DNA of 64,000 bases. Source: Sepioteuthis lessoniana. Lineage: Eukaryota > Mollusca > Cephalopoda > Myopsida > Loliginidae. Both the position numbers and the translations under genes were made by a program. Positions 32,641-44,335 of the stretch are shown here, in pieces. The first letter of the stretch is position 1; every line of letters starts with the position of its first letter. The stretch covers positions 22,749,037 to 22,813,036 of the forward strand of contig OY757904.1 in NCBI GenBank assembly GCA_963585895.1, in the 5' to 3' direction. A model generated the notes under the pieces. That model made no database searches. It was given only the letters and a program-made list of their open reading frames with translations, and had not been told where the DNA came from.

Positions 32641-32814
32641 TACATAATACTACATAATCTGAATTGCTCAAAGAAAACTAGGATGCATGCTATAACGAAC
32701 CGGACAGCCGTTAAAGATTTTCCCATGAGATTACGCATTAACATAATCTCTCTATCTCTTACTTTCTCACTCTTTCGTTTATCCTGTCTCTGTCTCTCAT
32801 TCTACATTTATATT

Positions 32815-33045
32815 TATCCAACCTGTCTGCCAAGAGTTGGATGCCACACAAGGCCAATTTTCAGTGGAGTTTAACAGGCTTGAATTCAGAGTTTTTTCTT
32901 TTTCTAGAGTCTCTCCTACTATTTACCCTTAGCTAAAGAGAGAATAGTTGTATTCATACCTTTCCCAAAAGTATTAGAGCTATGTGAAATGTAAGCTGCC
33001 ACGTCAGGATTTGAAGTCAGGTCATGTGTCTGTTTTCTATGACCA
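32815..33045 (-). mobile_element. S1 SINE, divergent and shortened
   Basis: Blocks 'atgccacacaaggccaattt', 'cagtggagtttaacaggc', 'cctttcccaaaagtattaga' and 'gatttgaagtcaggtc' (box B side) are in order. Confidence 0.75.
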
Positions 33046-33117
33046 TAAGCATCGCCTATCTCTCTCTCTATATATATGTGTATACTTATCTCTCTCTCTT
33101 TCCCACTCTCTTTATAT

Positions 33118-33640
33118 GAAGTCCAAGCGGCTGAGGCTGCGTAATAGACCGACTACATCTCTGAAGAGGGGTTGGACGTCACCCCAACAAGTCTCCTAGT
33201 TATGACATTAAACCATCTGATTGTGAGGTTCCAGTAATGCTGGAGCTTTGGGAAATGCGGAGTACCCATTCATTGACATTGCTCCCAGGTCCACTTTGGC
33301 TAGAAGTCGTAGCATCTAATACATTCCTATCTATAGGTTAAATATAACAGAAATTTAAACTGAGAGCAAATAAATGACTGAATGTTTTGAAATCGAACTG
33401 TTTGATCACTTGTGTGTAAACAAATTACTGTTCAATTGATCGGTAGAGTTATACATAGTGATACTTGGAACCATTTACCTATGTGGAAACGAATGAGTAA
33501 TGTTGAATAGAATAATCCGTGTTGAATAGAAATACTTATAACCACTTCATTGTGTGCAAATAAATGATTAATATTGAATAGAATTATAAATGTTAGTAAT
33601 AACTGAACCCATTTAAATATCGAGAAAGCGTCACTTGGCT
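33118..33640 (+). mobile_element. Family H element, head plus subrepeats
   Basis: Head 33118-33345 ('gaagtccaagcggctgaggc' to 'acattcctatctataggtta'), then three or four ~70 bp subrepeats with 'gtgtgcaaataaatgattaa' cores. The hairpin tail is not present. Confidence 0.82.
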
Positions 33641-33874
33641 AATAAAAACCTATTTCAGCTTGCCATTCCGTTAGAGAAACCTACCTCTTCAGATAGACAT
33701 CACACAACGAAGAAAAGGTTTTTTCCAATTGTCAGTGAATTTGCTCCGTATTAGATTTATAAATTTATATCTCAATTATCACACATTGAGCACTCTTGGA
33801 GATTTTTAAAAATCCTATTATATATTCTCAAATAGAATCATTCCCCACTCAACTTCGTTGGTTCTTCATTGGAT

Positions 33875-33879
<5 letters not shown>

Positions 33880-33913
<34 letters not shown>

Positions 33914-33920
33914 AAAAAGA

Positions 33921-33988
<68 letters not shown>

Positions 33989-34168
33989 TTTAAGAAAAAC
34001 AACAAAACCGGTCACATAGGATTATAATTCATAATTTATTATAAATTTATTGCTCTGTATTATTGTTACATTGAGCTCTTTATCAGGAAAATTTAAATAT
34101 TCACTCATGAATAATTTCTTGTCCTGATGGAATTACTTCCAACTCCGGTTTAACTGGATCAAATAATA

Positions 34169-34222
<54 letters not shown>
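33880..34222. repeat. TA/CA tracts enclosing Penelope-type terminal modules
   Basis: TA/CA runs occupy 33880-33988 and 34170-34222. Between them, 33987-34026 ('ctttaagaaaaacaacaaaa', 'ccggtcacataggattataa') matches 55633-55680 in the same direction. By contrast, 34050-34170 matches 55510-55632 in the opposite direction. See the separate finding. Confidence 0.75.
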
Positions 34223-34225
<3 letters not shown>

Positions 34226-35080
34226 TAATTAATAATGTCAAAACAAAACTTGCGAGATGAACCTGTTTATTCCTTAGCTGGGTGAACAGTTAAGCAATCT
34301 AAGAACTGTGAGCCATATTTAAACAAAGCTCAGTAAATTAAAATTTAAAAACAATTAATAATTTGAATATCATATACCGAAAATAAAAATTCATTAGATT
34401 ACATCCGTATAATACATTTTGATGATGAAGCTCATACTAAAACTACATATACTTTCTTGTTTCTGTTCCTTTATTATCAACCTTCCTCGTGTTTACGAAA
34501 CTGTATAACAAGAAAAAGCGTCCGTTAGTCTTTTGAATTTTATGTGAATTGAAGAGACTGGAAATTGTGTTCGATGCAAGATAGTACAAGACTTAAACAT
34601 TCCTGGATATTAAAGATTAATTCTGAACTTGGGTCTTTTGACAAAGTCGTAGTCAAATGTGAAGGAAAACAAGGTAAAGTAAAAATTAAAAAAACAGTCA
34701 ATTTGCTTATACCTTTCTTTCTCTGTCCTCTCGTATTATTGAGGAATGAATCTATTCGTTTCTAAAAAAATCGATAAATGTTACAACCAAAATATGACCT
34801 CAAAAAAGGGTGAGGCGTGAAGCTATTATTTGTTTGATTATTTAAAAGTTATAGAATCTGGTTTCTTGCTCATTTACATGTTAATCATCGTTACGAATTC
34901 ATGTCTTTTTCATTTACGCGACCACACAGGACACTGGCTGTCTGTTTACTCTAAAGATCATGTGATGGGCAGGTGACATGACTATTTTTAACCAATAAGA
35001 AGGCACACCAATCTGTGCCCACAAAAATTATCATATAGGAATACAGCAGAAGTATTACTCAAAAAGTGCAATTAAAGTAT
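34223..35080. other. AT-rich stretch without a recognisable feature
   Basis: A 66-codon frame (34565-34765) has no recognisable domain. Confidence 0.45.
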
Positions 35081-35084
35081 GGTT

Positions 35085-35295
35085 TGGTTTCTTTGTTTAA
35101 TGGCATATCAACCTTCATGAATTATTTAATGCCTTAGCCATCCTTGTAGAAGATTTTACCGATGGTCGGTGAGGAGATGAACACGTTTATAGTTTTCCGA
35201 ATGATTTTATTCCCTAATAGCTCGACCTGAGATCTCACTCGCTTCCTACAATATCATAGTTCAGTACATTGGCCACTATGCCATTATTACATTAG
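35085..35295 (-). mobile_element. S2 SINE
   Basis: Minus strand: degenerate box B-like 'gcgagtgagatctcaggtcg', then the tail 'ttaaataattcatgaaggtt' and 'gatatgcc'. The middle part is altered. Confidence 0.7.
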
Positions 35296-35400
35296 GATTG
35301 TTTAGACAAATTCCAAGATTCCAACTGACATAGATACTAACAGCATAAAATAAATGGTCTTTGTGCATGAGATAATATATATATATACATATATATATTT

Positions 35401-35890
35401 CATCATCATGTTGTGCCACTAGAACGGATATCTCTGACCCTCTTTCGCCACTTTTCCCTATCGTTCATCGCCTCTGGCAGGTCTTCAGGGCTTCATCCCG
35501 TATCCTCACATAGCGGCTGAATGTATGTTGGTGCTGGTCGTCCTGCTTTTGCCCTGCCATATGTGGGGTTCCATAGGAGTACATCACTTACGAGCTCGTC
35601 CCTTGTTCTCCAGCAGCGTCCTGCATGTCTGGTTCGTCTAACTTTGATAGTTTTCGTGATAAGAGGCGGTATATTTGGTGTCTTATGGTGTGTTGCCGCC
35701 AGGACTTGTTTAAGATTGCTCGCAGCATTCTTGTGTAATTGCCGTCTAGCTTCTTCTCCAGCCGTTTACTTAGCATCCATGTAGTGCATCCATATAGCAG
35801 TATCGATGCGTGTCATTTTATCGATTAGGTCTGATTCCCATATGATCGATTGTCTATTGATAGCTGTCCATACCTTCGTTAACCGCGTGT

Positions 35891-35892
<2 letters not shown>
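35401..35892 (-). pseudogene. RTE LINE 3' end
   Basis: Minus strand: starts in KVWTAINRQSIIWESDLIDK, continues KRLEKKLDGNYTRMLRAILN KSW, then 'ccgcctcttatcacgaaaac' and 'aggacgaccagcacc', and ends in ATGATG triplets at 35401. It is one of the better preserved 3' ends. The 5' end stops at a TA/TG tract. Confidence 0.85.
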
Positions 35893-35935
<43 letters not shown>

Positions 35936-36044
35936 ATGTGAGTGTGTTTGAAAATAAAGCGTAAAAATTGTCTGTGATTCGGTTGATCCACTTTTCCACT
36001 AATTTTTTCACATCTTGTCGGATTTACAAAATCTAACATTTCTC

Positions 36045-36080
<36 letters not shown>

Positions 36081-36992
36081 CGAGAATCATTAAAAAAGTT
36101 TCCCGACTTTTTTCGTATAGGCACTTTTATTGATAGTCTAAGCATGAAACTCTGGTCCCCTTCGAAGTAATCTCCTCCGGCTGCAATGCACTTGTCGTAC
36201 CGTTCCAACAACTTTTGGAAGGCCCCATGGAAGTCCTCTTGTGTGAGCGTGTCAATGGCCTTCGTCACAGCCTCTTTCATCTCCTCAATTCTCCCATAAC
36301 GACAACCTCTGAGCTTAGAGAATAACCAAAAGTCACAGGGAGCAAGGTCTGGAATATAGGGAGGGTGAGGAACTGTCTTGATGCCCATCTTTGTCAAATA
36401 GTCTGTGACAAGGATGGAGTTGTGAACTGGTGCATTGTTCTGGCGGAAATGCCACTGACCCAATTTGAAGAGTGCTGGCCTCTCCCGACGGAATCTCTTC
36501 TTGAACTCCCTTAAAACCTCAGCATAGTAACCCTAACTCTAACCCTTTAGCAAATCAACTCTGGTGTATTGACTTCTTTACTCCACCCACCCCTTTCATC
36601 ATCCCTCACAGACCCCCTGGCTTCCTTGAATCTCTTATCCCACTTAAAAACTGATGCTCGATTCATGCAAGATGGTCCAAAACCTGTCTGAAGCTTTCCA
36701 TACATTTCTGTGGCATCATTTTTTCCAACTTTAAAACAGAATTTTATTGCATATCGTTCTTCTAAGGTGTCCTCACGTCCAGATTGCATTTTTGAAATTC
36801 ACCAGCTGTGACAATCAGGCTTTAGTAGGGTGTATTCCAATTCTTGCTGTACCTGTTCATTTGAAGCTGAAATCATAAAAATTGGCCAGTTATCTCATAA
36901 GATGTGTAGCAATAACATAGTGAATTTTCAAGAGTCTACGACCATTCTAAATGCTTGTACAAAAAAGTCTGGAAAATTATTGAATGAACCAC
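36081..36992 (-). mobile_element. Mariner-derived element M3 (about 912 bp)
   Basis: Left inverted repeat 'cgagaatcattaaaaaagtt' after TA. The right end is partly overwritten by a CA tract. Minus strand, 5' part: MQSGREDTLEERYAIKFCFK...SCMNRASVFKWDKRFKEA to KEVNTPELI. Next is a telomere-like stretch (36528-36546). The C-terminal part then reads GQWHFRQNNAPVHNSILVTD, PHPPYIPDLAPCDFWLFSKL, EEMKEAVTKAID, and ends KCIAAGGDYFEGD. It retains the third catalytic Asp (…PCDFW); the second reads N (RQNNAPVH for QDNAPVH). The first Asp region is deleted. Confidence 0.93.
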
Positions 36993-37022
36993 ACACACAC
37001 ACACACACACATGTATATATAT

Positions 37023-37090
<68 letters not shown>

Positions 37091-37238
37091 AAATTAAAGA
37101 CACTCAAAAAGAATCAACAGTTTTCTATAGCTGGATGCTTGGCAAACTTCTTCCAGTTTTTATCTCCAAATGTGGATATTCGATCAAGATTAAACGTACT
37201 AGAAAAGTAGGAACGAACACATACGAGCGCTTACGGGT

Positions 37239-37275
<37 letters not shown>

Positions 37276-37320
37276 GGGTGAGAGAGAGAGAGAGAAATAG
37301 ATTATATAGAGAAAAATAAG
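36990..37320. repeat. CA, GA and TA microsatellites
   Basis: CA run at 36990-37011, GA run at about 37025-37087, CA/TA/GA runs at 37236-37296. A 126-codon frame through these is an artefact. Confidence 0.93.
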
Positions 37321-37900
37321 GACCATATATATTTTTTGAGAGAGACAGACAGAGAGTGTTAATCTAATTGTTAGGCTGAGATCTCTCTATAAATCTATCG
37401 ATTGTTTTATTGTCTTATAGATTAACAAAATTTAGCTTAATTTCCGTTTATGTTTATACATGAATTTTCGACAATCAGATTAATTATTTCAATTTTAAGA
37501 CAGTTCTTCTGTTGAGTGAAGCTATATTTGAATTTTGAATTTTCCATATTTTGTTGTAAAAATCATTTACATTCACGTGCTATGATATTGCATATTCTTT
37601 TATATTTATCTTCCTGTTTTAAATTAATATAGTTAAAAAAAAACATTTAATCTAATATCTAATCTGATATATTAACACTTACCTCATCCATATTGAATTA
37701 TCATTTACATTTCTTGTTTTGCAATGATGCTGGTGAAAGTTCTTTATTATTAAAACTATTATCTTTTTATGTCTGTTTTAAAATATTAGATTGAGTCATA
37801 AATATTTTTTTTGTGAAATACAATTTATTAATTTCAATAAACAGTATATTCATCATTATTTTTAATCTCTTCTAGCCATTTATCAGATTGTAATTTAATA
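37321..37900. other. AT-rich stretch without a recognisable feature
   Basis: No coding frame or known repeat. Confidence 0.5.
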
Positions 37901-37904
37901 AGCT

Positions 37905-38010
37905 TTTGCTTAGATGTAGGCCGCATGAATGGGGTTCCCAGTAAGAATCGAACTCACTTGTGAAGGTTTGCTTGTCCTTCTTGCAAACGATTACATCACC
38001 CATTCAAACT
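37905..38010 (-). mobile_element. S4 tRNA-like element
   Basis: Minus strand: 'gggtgatgtaatcgtttgca' (box A side), 'gagttcgattcttactggga' (box B), 'ccccattcatgcggcc' end. Same family as 9261-9380. Confidence 0.7.
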
Positions 38011-38446
38011 TTAAAGGTGTAAAGCTAGTTAACCGGTTTTGCTCCTTGCTCAACAGAGCTAAATCGAAGAAAAATAAACAATTAAAAAAAGACATATGTT
38101 GGATGAAGAAAAGAATATACATTGAAGACTTTATTAAGTTTTCTCAGACATTCCCTTTGTTTGCAGAGAAACGGCCTGCTTGTCAAAATATGAATTGTGT
38201 CCAATATTTTTAAGGAAAATGAGAAGTGTGACTTGCTCACTATAGAGAACAAGTCAACACTAAATTTCTCAGCACGATCATAGTCACTAATAAGGTATTC
38301 TGCAATTGATGACCTGTATGTATTATTAAAAATATCATTTGGGTCAAAATTAAAATTCCGTATTTTCAATTCGTCGTATTCGGAAGAATTATTTTGTTAG
38401 GATTATTTGTTTTTGTTTAGTTTGGCGAGAAGTTTATTTGGTTCGA
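38011..38446. other. Stretch without a supported gene
   Basis: Overlapping ~95-codon frames on both strands (37929-38213 plus; 38082-38369 minus). The minus one reads STSDYDRAEKFSVDLF-like but matches nothing I recognise. Confidence 0.4.
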
Positions 38447-38450
38447 AGTG

Positions 38451-39497
38451 TTTATTTTTGGTGGGGGTGCTTCTATTCAAAGGGTTTATTTTTGGTGGGG
38501 GGCTTTTGTTCGAAGGGTTTATTTTTGGTGGGGGTGCTTCTCTTCGAAGGGTTTATTTTTGGTGGGGGTACTTCTATTCAAAGTGTTTATTTTTGGTGGG
38601 GGGACTTTTGTTCAAAGGGTTTATTTTTGGTGGGGAAACTTCTCTTCGAAGGGTTTACTTTTGGTGGGGTTGCTTCTCTTTGAAGGACATATTTTTGGTA
38701 GGGGTGTTTTTGTTCAAAGGGTTTATCTTTGGTGGGGGTGCTTTTGTTCAAAGGGTTTATTTTTGGTGGGGGTGCTTTTTTTCGAAGGGTTTTTTTTTTG
38801 GTGGGGGTGCTTCTCTTCGAAGGATTTATTTTTGGTGGGGGTGCTTTTGTCCAATGGGTTTATTTTTGGTGGGGGTGCTTTTGTCCAATGGGTTTATTTT
38901 TGGTGGGGGTGCTTTTGTCCAATGGGTTTATTTTTGGTGGGGGTGCTTTATTTCGAAGGCTGTTTTTTGGTGTGGGTGCTTCTCTTCGAAGGGTTTATTT
39001 TTGGTGGGGGTGCTTTTGTTCAAAGGGTTTATTTTTGCTGTGGGTGCTTTTGTTCGAAGGGTTTTTTTTTGTTGGGGGTGCTTCTATTCAAGGGGTTTAT
39101 TTTTGGTGGGGGTGCTTTTGTTCAAAGGGTTTACTTTTGGTGGGGGTGCTTCTATTCAAAGGGTTTACTTTTGGTGGGGGAGCTTTTGTTCAAAGGGTTT
39201 ATTTTTGGTGGGGGAACTTCTCTTCGAAGGGTTTACTTTTGGTGGGGTTGCTTCTCTTTGAAGGACATATCCTTGGTGGGGGTGCTTTTGTTCGAATTGT
39301 TTATTTTTTTGGTGGAGGGTGCTTCTCTTCGACGGGTCTATTTTTGGTTGGGGTACTGCTATTCAAAGGGCTTATTTATGGTAGGGGTGCTTTTGTTCGG
39401 AGGGTTTATTTTTGGTAGGGGAGATTTCGTTCGAAGGGTTTATTTTTGGTGAGGGGTGGTTTTGTTCAAAGGGTTTATTTTTGGTGGGGGTGCATTT
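38451..39497. repeat. 34 bp minisatellite, about 30 units
   Basis: Unit 'tttatttttggtgggggtgc' then 'ttctattcaaaggg', with variants (tct/ttt, caa/cga, g-run 4-6). The period is 34 bp, which is not a multiple of three. Because the unit has no stop in any plus-strand phase, all three frames stay open for 229 to 334 codons and show the same 34-residue cycle (FIFGGG, VYFWWG, LFLVGV). These frames are a by-product of the repeat. The G-runs are all on the plus strand. Confidence 0.96.
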
Positions 39498-39564
39498 GTT
39501 AGTGTGTCAGTTGTTAATGATCTTTACAATGTTAGAGTCAGTCTTAAATATCATTTTCATTATG

Positions 39565-39900
39565 ACTTAGCTTCTTTGTTTAGTGGCATATCAAACTCCC
39601 TGATTTATTTCATGCCAATGGCATCCTTTAAGGTGAACAGTAAAGTTGGTGACCGTAGTTAAGAGCAGCCCTAAGGCACTCTTTTCATTCGATACTACAC
39701 CGGTGTATAGGAGAGGGCGTTATTCTTTTCCCTGGATTGCTTCATTTTAACCTTAATGCGTACCTTATAATGCTGAGTGTTAAGCAAGGCGGCATGGAGT
39801 ACAGTTTTTTGAGTCTTTAGTATGACTAGTCATGGAATTGAACCTTGGTCTCCCGAACCATTGGCGAACACTCTACCCAATAGGCTAATAGGCAGTGGTA
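39565..39900 (-). mobile_element. S3 SINE with hairpin tail
   Basis: Minus strand: head 'attagcctattgggtagagt', box B-like 'aaggttcaattccat', body 'aaggttaaaatgaagcaatc', and tail 'ttggcatgaaataaatcagg' followed by 'gatatgcc'. Confidence 0.85.
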
Positions 39901-40199
39901 CTATTTAACCAATAGCTTGAGATTCATATCCTTTTTATTTAGGTGAGGTTCTTATTCTTATTACTGAAGTCTCTAAGGATTTGTTGGCATTTTTGTGGCT
40001 ATTTTTATATATGATTTTCGACGTTTTTGGTCAGAAGTTTTCAGATGCGAATTTATCGGTGTTATTGCTATGTGTTACTGATATGTGTAGTTTTATGACA
40101 CTATTATCGGTAACAAACAATACCTAAAAAAGTAATTAACCCAAAGACGATCTCTAGATATGACTGAAATCTATTAGGAGTAGTTTTAAAGATTTTCCT

Positions 40200-40760
40200 A
40201 AATCTGTAAACCCAATCACACATATAACCATACTCATGCACAAGTACACACACAAACGCAGGAATACACAGACATACACATACCCGAACAAAAGCACACG
40301 CGCACACACAGAGCCCTACAGACGTTTAAGCACACATACAAACGTACACAGGAACGCACATCTATATATACACACAAGCACTCATATAAAAACTCACTCA
40401 AAAGACAAACACAGAGGGAAACACAATTATGCAAACATACGTAAATAGAAAACACACATACACATACACACCCTCTATGACACATACAAATACAGAAAAA
40501 CACACAAGCACAAATGCCTATACACTTACATATACATACACACACAAGCACAAACACTCATGCACACACACACACACACACGCACACACACACACTTACA
40601 CCGACTCACACATTCACACATGCATTTGTATACCCATCTTTGGATTAAATAGAATCACGACTGTCCTTCTTCAAGAAGAGCATGGTCATTAAATAACCCA
40701 CAATAGATAATATATCATCAAATAAAGAAAGAAACTAATAAAAACACACACATATACACA
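40200..40760. repeat. Degenerate CA-rich tract
   Basis: Long ACACAC/ATACAC low-complexity stretch with a pure CA run near 40566-40590. Cys/Val-rich and Thr/His-rich frames on either strand are artefacts. Confidence 0.92.
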
Positions 40761-40781
40761 CTCGCGTTCACTATGGATAAC

Positions 40782-41170
40782 TTACCTGGCTTTTGCTGGG
40801 GCTTCTGGCATTCGTGCTGGATGGGGTATCGAAATCTATGGCAGATTTGAGATTGAAAGGCTCCCAGTTTCGGCTGGGCCGCCTTCGGGTGGGTTAGCTG
40901 CTTTTTTGACTCCTATGCACCCCTTGTATAGTACTAGACCTCATGTTCTAGTTCAAGCTATATTCTGGCATACGTGCCCGGATCTAGATTTAGGTCCATG
41001 ATACTGCCTGACTCATTAGACCGACATTGCATTTAGTGGGTCAATTACCATCAGGGTTCGAGTCTCGGGTCGTTCCCAACCTTTCCCTTCCCTTTATCTC
41101 CACTTTAATTGGGCTTCTGGCTTTTGACCTTGTGTCAAGTCCTGTCTGGTAGGAGGCAGCGACAAATAGA
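40782..41170 (+). mobile_element. S5 SINE, complete (389 bp)
   Basis: A 15 bp duplication 'ttcactatggataac' (40767-40781 and 41171-41185) fixes both ends. The 5' 200 bp ('cttttgctggggcttctggc', 'ttcggctgggccgccttcgg') match nothing else here. At 40995-41075 lies a tRNA-like part with box B 'gggttcgagtct'. The 3' end 'cttttgaccttgtgtcaagt' then 'cctgtctgg' to 'gacaaatag' corresponds to the S1 3' end. Confidence 0.87.
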
Positions 41171-41274
41171 TTCACTATGGATAACATATTTTGTAGTGAA
41201 AATTACAAATTAGAAATGCATATTTTGTTTTGTATTAAAAGCGAGAAAATTTTGTTCTTGATGATCCTGTTGCC

Positions 41275-41552
41275 TGTGGTGTAATGGTTATCGTCGTTGG
41301 AAATGGACACGCCAACACGAGTTCATATCCTGGACCAAGCTAACTGCATTTCACATAGCACTAATACCCTTGAGAAAGGTATGAATCCAATTATACTCCC
41401 TCCAGCTATGGGTAAATAGTAGGACAGACAGTGTTCTTCAGCCTTGGCGAGGCAACTAGTCTAGGAGAAGGAAAACTCTGAATTCAAATCTCCGCTTAAA
41501 AAATGTTGACCTTGTGTCATATCCTGCCCAAGCGGAGGAGTTGGTAAATATG
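41275..41552 (+). mobile_element. S1 SINE, full length, plus strand
   Basis: Head 'gcctgtggtgtaatggttat' (box A), box B-like 'gagttcatatcctgg', middle 'aatacccttgagaaaggtat', end 'aagcggaggagttggtaaat'. Direct repeats 'gatgatcct' (about 41259-41267 and 41553-41561) flank it. This is the easiest copy for reading the family 5' to 3'. Confidence 0.92.
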
Positions 41553-41626
41553 GATGATCCTTTTTTTACTCTGAAATCAAACGAGTAGAACCAAATTTTC
41601 TACTGGTGCAAATACTTAAGAACAAT

Positions 41627-41627
<1 letters not shown>

Positions 41628-41684
<57 letters not shown>

Positions 41685-41705
41685 GCATGCATATATGTAT
41701 ATATA
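41628..41705. repeat. CA microsatellite
   Basis: CA run of about 55 bp followed by a short AT tract. Confidence 0.96.
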
Positions 41706-42079
41706 CACAGTCTGTCTAAAATGGATTGATTTTTATCTATTCGGTTTGAAAACTTTGATTGCAATTCAGCTTCTGTTAAGCCTGAACACGTGTAAAAATA
41801 TTCAATTGATTTTTCCCTCTCAGAATTCACGTTCAGTTAAGTAACCTTTGAGATTAGTTGAGAGTGATCAGCTGATTTTCAATCAAGGTTGATTACCAGA
41901 AAAAATTACTTTCTCGACACAAATAATCAATATTGTTATTTTCCAGAGACACTGACTTTGAACAAATTGTTGAGCCAGAATAATATTGATGTGACACTCC
42001 TCAGGTTGGAATCATTTTATTCAGTAAAATATAAATCAACCCCATATTAGGGGGAATAACACCAATATCTAAAGGTAGC

Positions 42080-44335
42080 TTCAAATAGGTACTATTCAAA
42101 AGGAATGGAAAAATAGTGCAATGAATTGCGAGGCATACTCCTCTTTTGAGGGTGTGTACACCGATCACCTAATAGTCACGGCGAAAATACGGTTACGCCT
42201 ACGAAAAAACGCCAAACGAACAGCAACCACCAAACACTATGACTGGGCCCAATTGAACAACAGAGATATAAGAGATAAATACGTATTAGAATTAAGAAAT
42301 AGATTCAAAACACTACAAGAAAAGACGGAAAAAAGTACACCAAACGACGAATATGAAAATTTCGTCAATGCACACCTCGAGGCAGCAGCGAAATGCATTC
42401 CAACAAAACTCAAAACTAAATATAGAGTCCCATCGGAAACTTTAGCGGTGAGAGAAAAACGTGCACTAGTGAAAACAGCCTCCAAAAAACTATTGAAAAA
42501 ACCCAACAAACACAAATGCCTTAAAACTAAAAACGGCACAATATCAATTAGCAGGCATATATATAAAGGAACAGACAGAATACATTCAAAATCAGATAGA
42601 TAAGATTAGAGACTCGGTGGAAGATAGACAATCTAGGATAGCCTGGCAAACAATAAACGAAGTGAGTAGAAGAAAGAACACAGCCAAAGCAAAACTGAAA
42701 GCAGCAAACCAACAAGAAAGAATAAAACTGTGGAAACAGCACTTCGAAAACTTACTAGGAAACCCACCGAAAATAACACATGAACCAATCACCAGAAAAA
42801 TTAGCAAACAATTAGACATTAAACTAGGACCGTTCACACAAGAAGAAATCGATTCGGTTCTCAGAAAAATTGAAAATATGAAAGCTGCTGGGCTGGACGA
42901 AATTCCCCCGGAAGTATCGAAGACCAGACAATTCGACGACATACTGCTCTGACACTGCAACGCAGTATACAATCAAAATCCGAAAGATAGATGGATGAAG
43001 GGATGCATACTCCCCTTCCCTAAAAAGGGGGACCTCAGATTAGCCAAAAACTACCGAGGCATAACACTTACATCCATAGCAGCCAAAATCTACAATGCCC
43101 TACTACGAAACCGAATAGAACCCAAAATCGACAACATACTTAGAAAAAACCAAAATGGCTTCCGAAGAAATCGATCCACGACCTCACTAATATTAACCAT
43201 CCGTAGAATCCTTGAAGGTGTACGGGCAAAAAACCTACAAGCGACATTAATATTTGTTGACTTTACCAAGGCTTTCGATTCCATTCACAGAGGAAAGATG
43301 GAACAAATCCTACTAGCGTACGGCATACCTAAAGAAACCGTAGCGGCAATAACGATTCTCTATAGAAACACTAAAGTAAAAGTACGATCACCAGATGGAG
43401 ACACAGAATACTTCGACATTGTAGCAGGAGTACTACAAGGGGACACGCTGGCCCCGTACCTCTTTATCATTTGTCTAGACTACGTACTTAGAACATCGAT
43501 TGACAAAATCGAAGAGAATGGCTTCGAACTGACGAAGAAAAGAAGCAGAAGGTACCCCGCAACAACAATTACCGATGCCGACTACGCCGATGACATAGCG
43601 ATACTGGCAAATACACCTGACCAAGTCGAAACACTACTGCATAGTTTGGAATGAGCAGCAGCAAGCATAGGCCTCTATGTTAATGCACACAAAACGGAAT
43701 ATATGTGCTATAATCAAACGGGGGACATCTCCACTCTAGAAGGAACCCCTCTTAAACTAGTTTACAAATTCACCTACCTAGGAAGCAGCGCCGAATCAAC
43801 TGAAAAGGACATCGAAACGAGGTTAGCGAAAGCATGGACAGCTATTAATAGGCTATCGATTATATGGAAATCAGACCTAACCGATAAAATGAAACGCAGT
43901 TTCTTCCAGGCAGCGGTCACATCGATACTGCTATATGGCTGCACTACATGGACGCTAACAAAACGGCTGGAGAAGAAGCTAGACGGCAATTACACAAGAA
44001 TGCTACGTGCAATCTTAAACAAGTCCTTGCGGCAACACCCCACAAGACACTAACTGTACGGCCACCTGCCCCCTATCACGAAAACTATTCAAGTTAGACG
44101 AACCAGACCTGCAGGACACTGCTGGAGAAGCAGGGACGAACTCATAAGAGATGTACTCTTATGGACCCCCACACATTGACGTGCAAAAGCAGGACGACCA
44201 GCACGAACATACATTCAGTAGCTATTTGAGGATACGGGATATTGTCCTTAAGACCTACCTAGGGCGATGAACGATGGGGAGGAGTGGCGAGAGAGGGTCA
44301 GGGATATCCGTACTACCAGCGCGATATGATGATGA

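Noticed and set aside
38407-39452. Three overlapping long plus-strand frames (229-334 codons) that look like a Gly/Phe/Trp repeat protein
   Set aside because: They are three phases of one 34 bp minisatellite whose unit has no stop codon in any plus-strand phase. There is no independent start, splice or composition signal.
38451-39497. G-quadruplex array
   Set aside because: Each unit has one main G-run with about 29 nt between runs, so canonical short-loop quadruplexes are not expected. Strand asymmetry is noted, but structure is unsupported.
40234-40557. Cys/Val-rich minus-strand frame resembling a secreted cysteine-rich peptide
   Set aside because: It is a translation of a CA-rich low-complexity tract.
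42237-42972. Minus-strand frames opposite the RTE element
   Set aside because: Antisense shadows of the endonuclease linker and RT region.
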